From positions 1 through 6,675 of the forward strand of contig CAKVBK010000089.1 in the NCBI GenBank assembly GCA_934725285.1: a DNA stretch of 6,675 bases, read 5' to 3'. The translations under genes were made by a program, and so were the position numbers. Position 1 is the stretch's first letter. Each line of letters opens with the position of its first letter. Positions 6,140 to 6,675 of the stretch are shown one piece after another. The stretch comes from an uncultured Bacteroidales bacterium (GTDB lineage: Bacteria; Bacteroidota; Bacteroidia; Bacteroidales; UBA932). The notes under the pieces are model-generated. The model was given only the letters and a program-made list of their open reading frames with translations. It had not been told where the DNA came from and did no database searches.

Positions 6140-6675
6140 ATGCCTGGATTAATTGGAAAGAAAATCGGAATGACTTCCGTTTTCGGTGCTGATGGAAAAA
6201 ATATTCCATGCACCGTCATCGAGGCTGGTCCGTGTGTTGTCACGCAACTGCGTACAGTAGAAAAAGATGGCTATGCCGCTGTACAGCTTGCCTATGACGA
6301 AATCAAGGAGATACACGCCAGCGCGCCTCTTATGGGCCATTTCAAAAAGGCAGGGACCACCCCTAAACGCAAGCTTGTCGAGTTTCCGGCAGACTTCCAG
6401 GGTGAGCTCAAGCTTGGAGACACCGTCACCGTCACCGATGTCGTCACAGATGATGTCAAGTACGTTGATGTTGTCGGTACTTCCAAAGGCCGTGGCTTCC
6501 AGGGTGTTGTTCACCGTTATCATTTCGCCGGTGTAGGCGGAGCGACACACGGTCAGCACAACAGACTGCGTAAGCCGGGTTCTCTCGGTGCGTCATCTTG
6601 GCCTTCACGCGTGTTCCCTGGAATGCGTATGGGCGGCCACATGGGCAACGAAAGGGTCAAGGTCTTCAACCTCGA
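6140..6675 (+). CDS. rplC: 50S ribosomal protein L3 (5' 178 codons)
   Basis: L3 is an early-assembly protein of the large ribosomal subunit that binds 23S rRNA; its long loop reaches toward the peptidyl transferase centre. The start [15 protein letters not shown] is diagnostic, followed by [14 protein letters not shown] (23-36), [10 protein letters not shown] (63-72), [16 protein letters not shown] (109-124), [16 protein letters not shown] (135-150) and the loop [12 protein letters not shown] (162-173). The frame is open to the window edge, with perhaps 25-30 codons missing. The ATG at 6140 is preceded by an A/T-rich leader with no Shine-Dalgarno site, as usual in Bacteroidota. The glutamine methylated by PrmB in E. 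coli L3 (GSIGQ) is Ala here (GSLGA). rpsJ, normally just upstream, is missing; rplC starts its own transcript, presumably followed by rplD and the rest of the S10 cluster. Confidence 0.97.
   Translation, partial: MPGLIGKKIGMTSVFGADGKNIPCTVIEAGPCVVTQLRTVEKDGYAAVQLAYDEIKEIHASAPLMGHFKKAGTTPKRKLVEFPADFQGELKLGDTVTVTDVVTDDVKYVDVVGTSKGRGFQGVVHRYHFAGVGGATHGQHNRLRKPGSLGASSWPSRVFPGMRMGGHMGNERVKVFNL

Noticed and set aside
6149..6559. Minus-strand open frame of 136 codons opposite rplC
   Set aside because: It is fully antisense to the ribosomal protein L3 gene, whose motifs are unmistakable.
1..6675. CRISPR array, transposase, integrase, toxin-antitoxin or defence genes
   Set aside because: No spaced direct repeats, no matching open frames, and nearly all coding space is taken by housekeeping genes.

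Overview
The window is an ordinary chromosomal stretch from a member of Bacteroidota, most likely Bacteroidales, but the sequence does not fix a genus. The evidence is the promoter type (TTTG-N19-TAnnTTTG instead of -35/-10 boxes), the lack of Shine-Dalgarno sites before the genes, and protein sequences of clear Bacteroidales type (L3, MutS2, CdaA, monofunctional GDP-mannose pyrophosphorylase, YraN). Coding DNA is moderately GC-rich; promoter regions are AT-rich.

Layout: positions 1-150 hold the 3' end of a Gfo/Idh/MocA-type (GH109-like) oxidoreductase. A short gap follows with a weak hairpin, an 8-bp dyad and a likely -7 box, then a small secreted Ala/Ser-rich protein of unknown function (233-808, + strand). 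Its 3' end faces that of manC. The roughly 150 bp between them hold two hairpins; the second has a perfect 15-bp stem and should terminate in both directions.

Positions 5948 down to 961 form a minus-strand block: cdaA (membrane c-di-AMP synthase), mutS2 (MutS-like ATPase with Smr nuclease domain), yraN (UPF0102, nuclease-like fold) and manC (mannose-1-phosphate guanylyltransferase). The first three are tightly packed (9 and 16 bp gaps) and probably share the promoter just upstream of cdaA. manC lies 103 bp further on, past a REP-like imperfect palindrome, and may be transcribed with them or separately.

Divergent from cdaA, rplC (ribosomal protein L3) runs off the right edge. It has a textbook Bacteroidota promoter and a hairpin at the predicted mRNA 5' end. 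rpsJ, which usually precedes rplC, is absent, so here rplC is the first gene of its transcript.

No mobile element, CRISPR array, tRNA, rRNA, phage gene or defence system was found. I do not see an undescribed multi-gene system. The points worth a second look are small: the secreted low-complexity protein, the palindromes, residue variants in CdaA and ManC, and the operon layouts.
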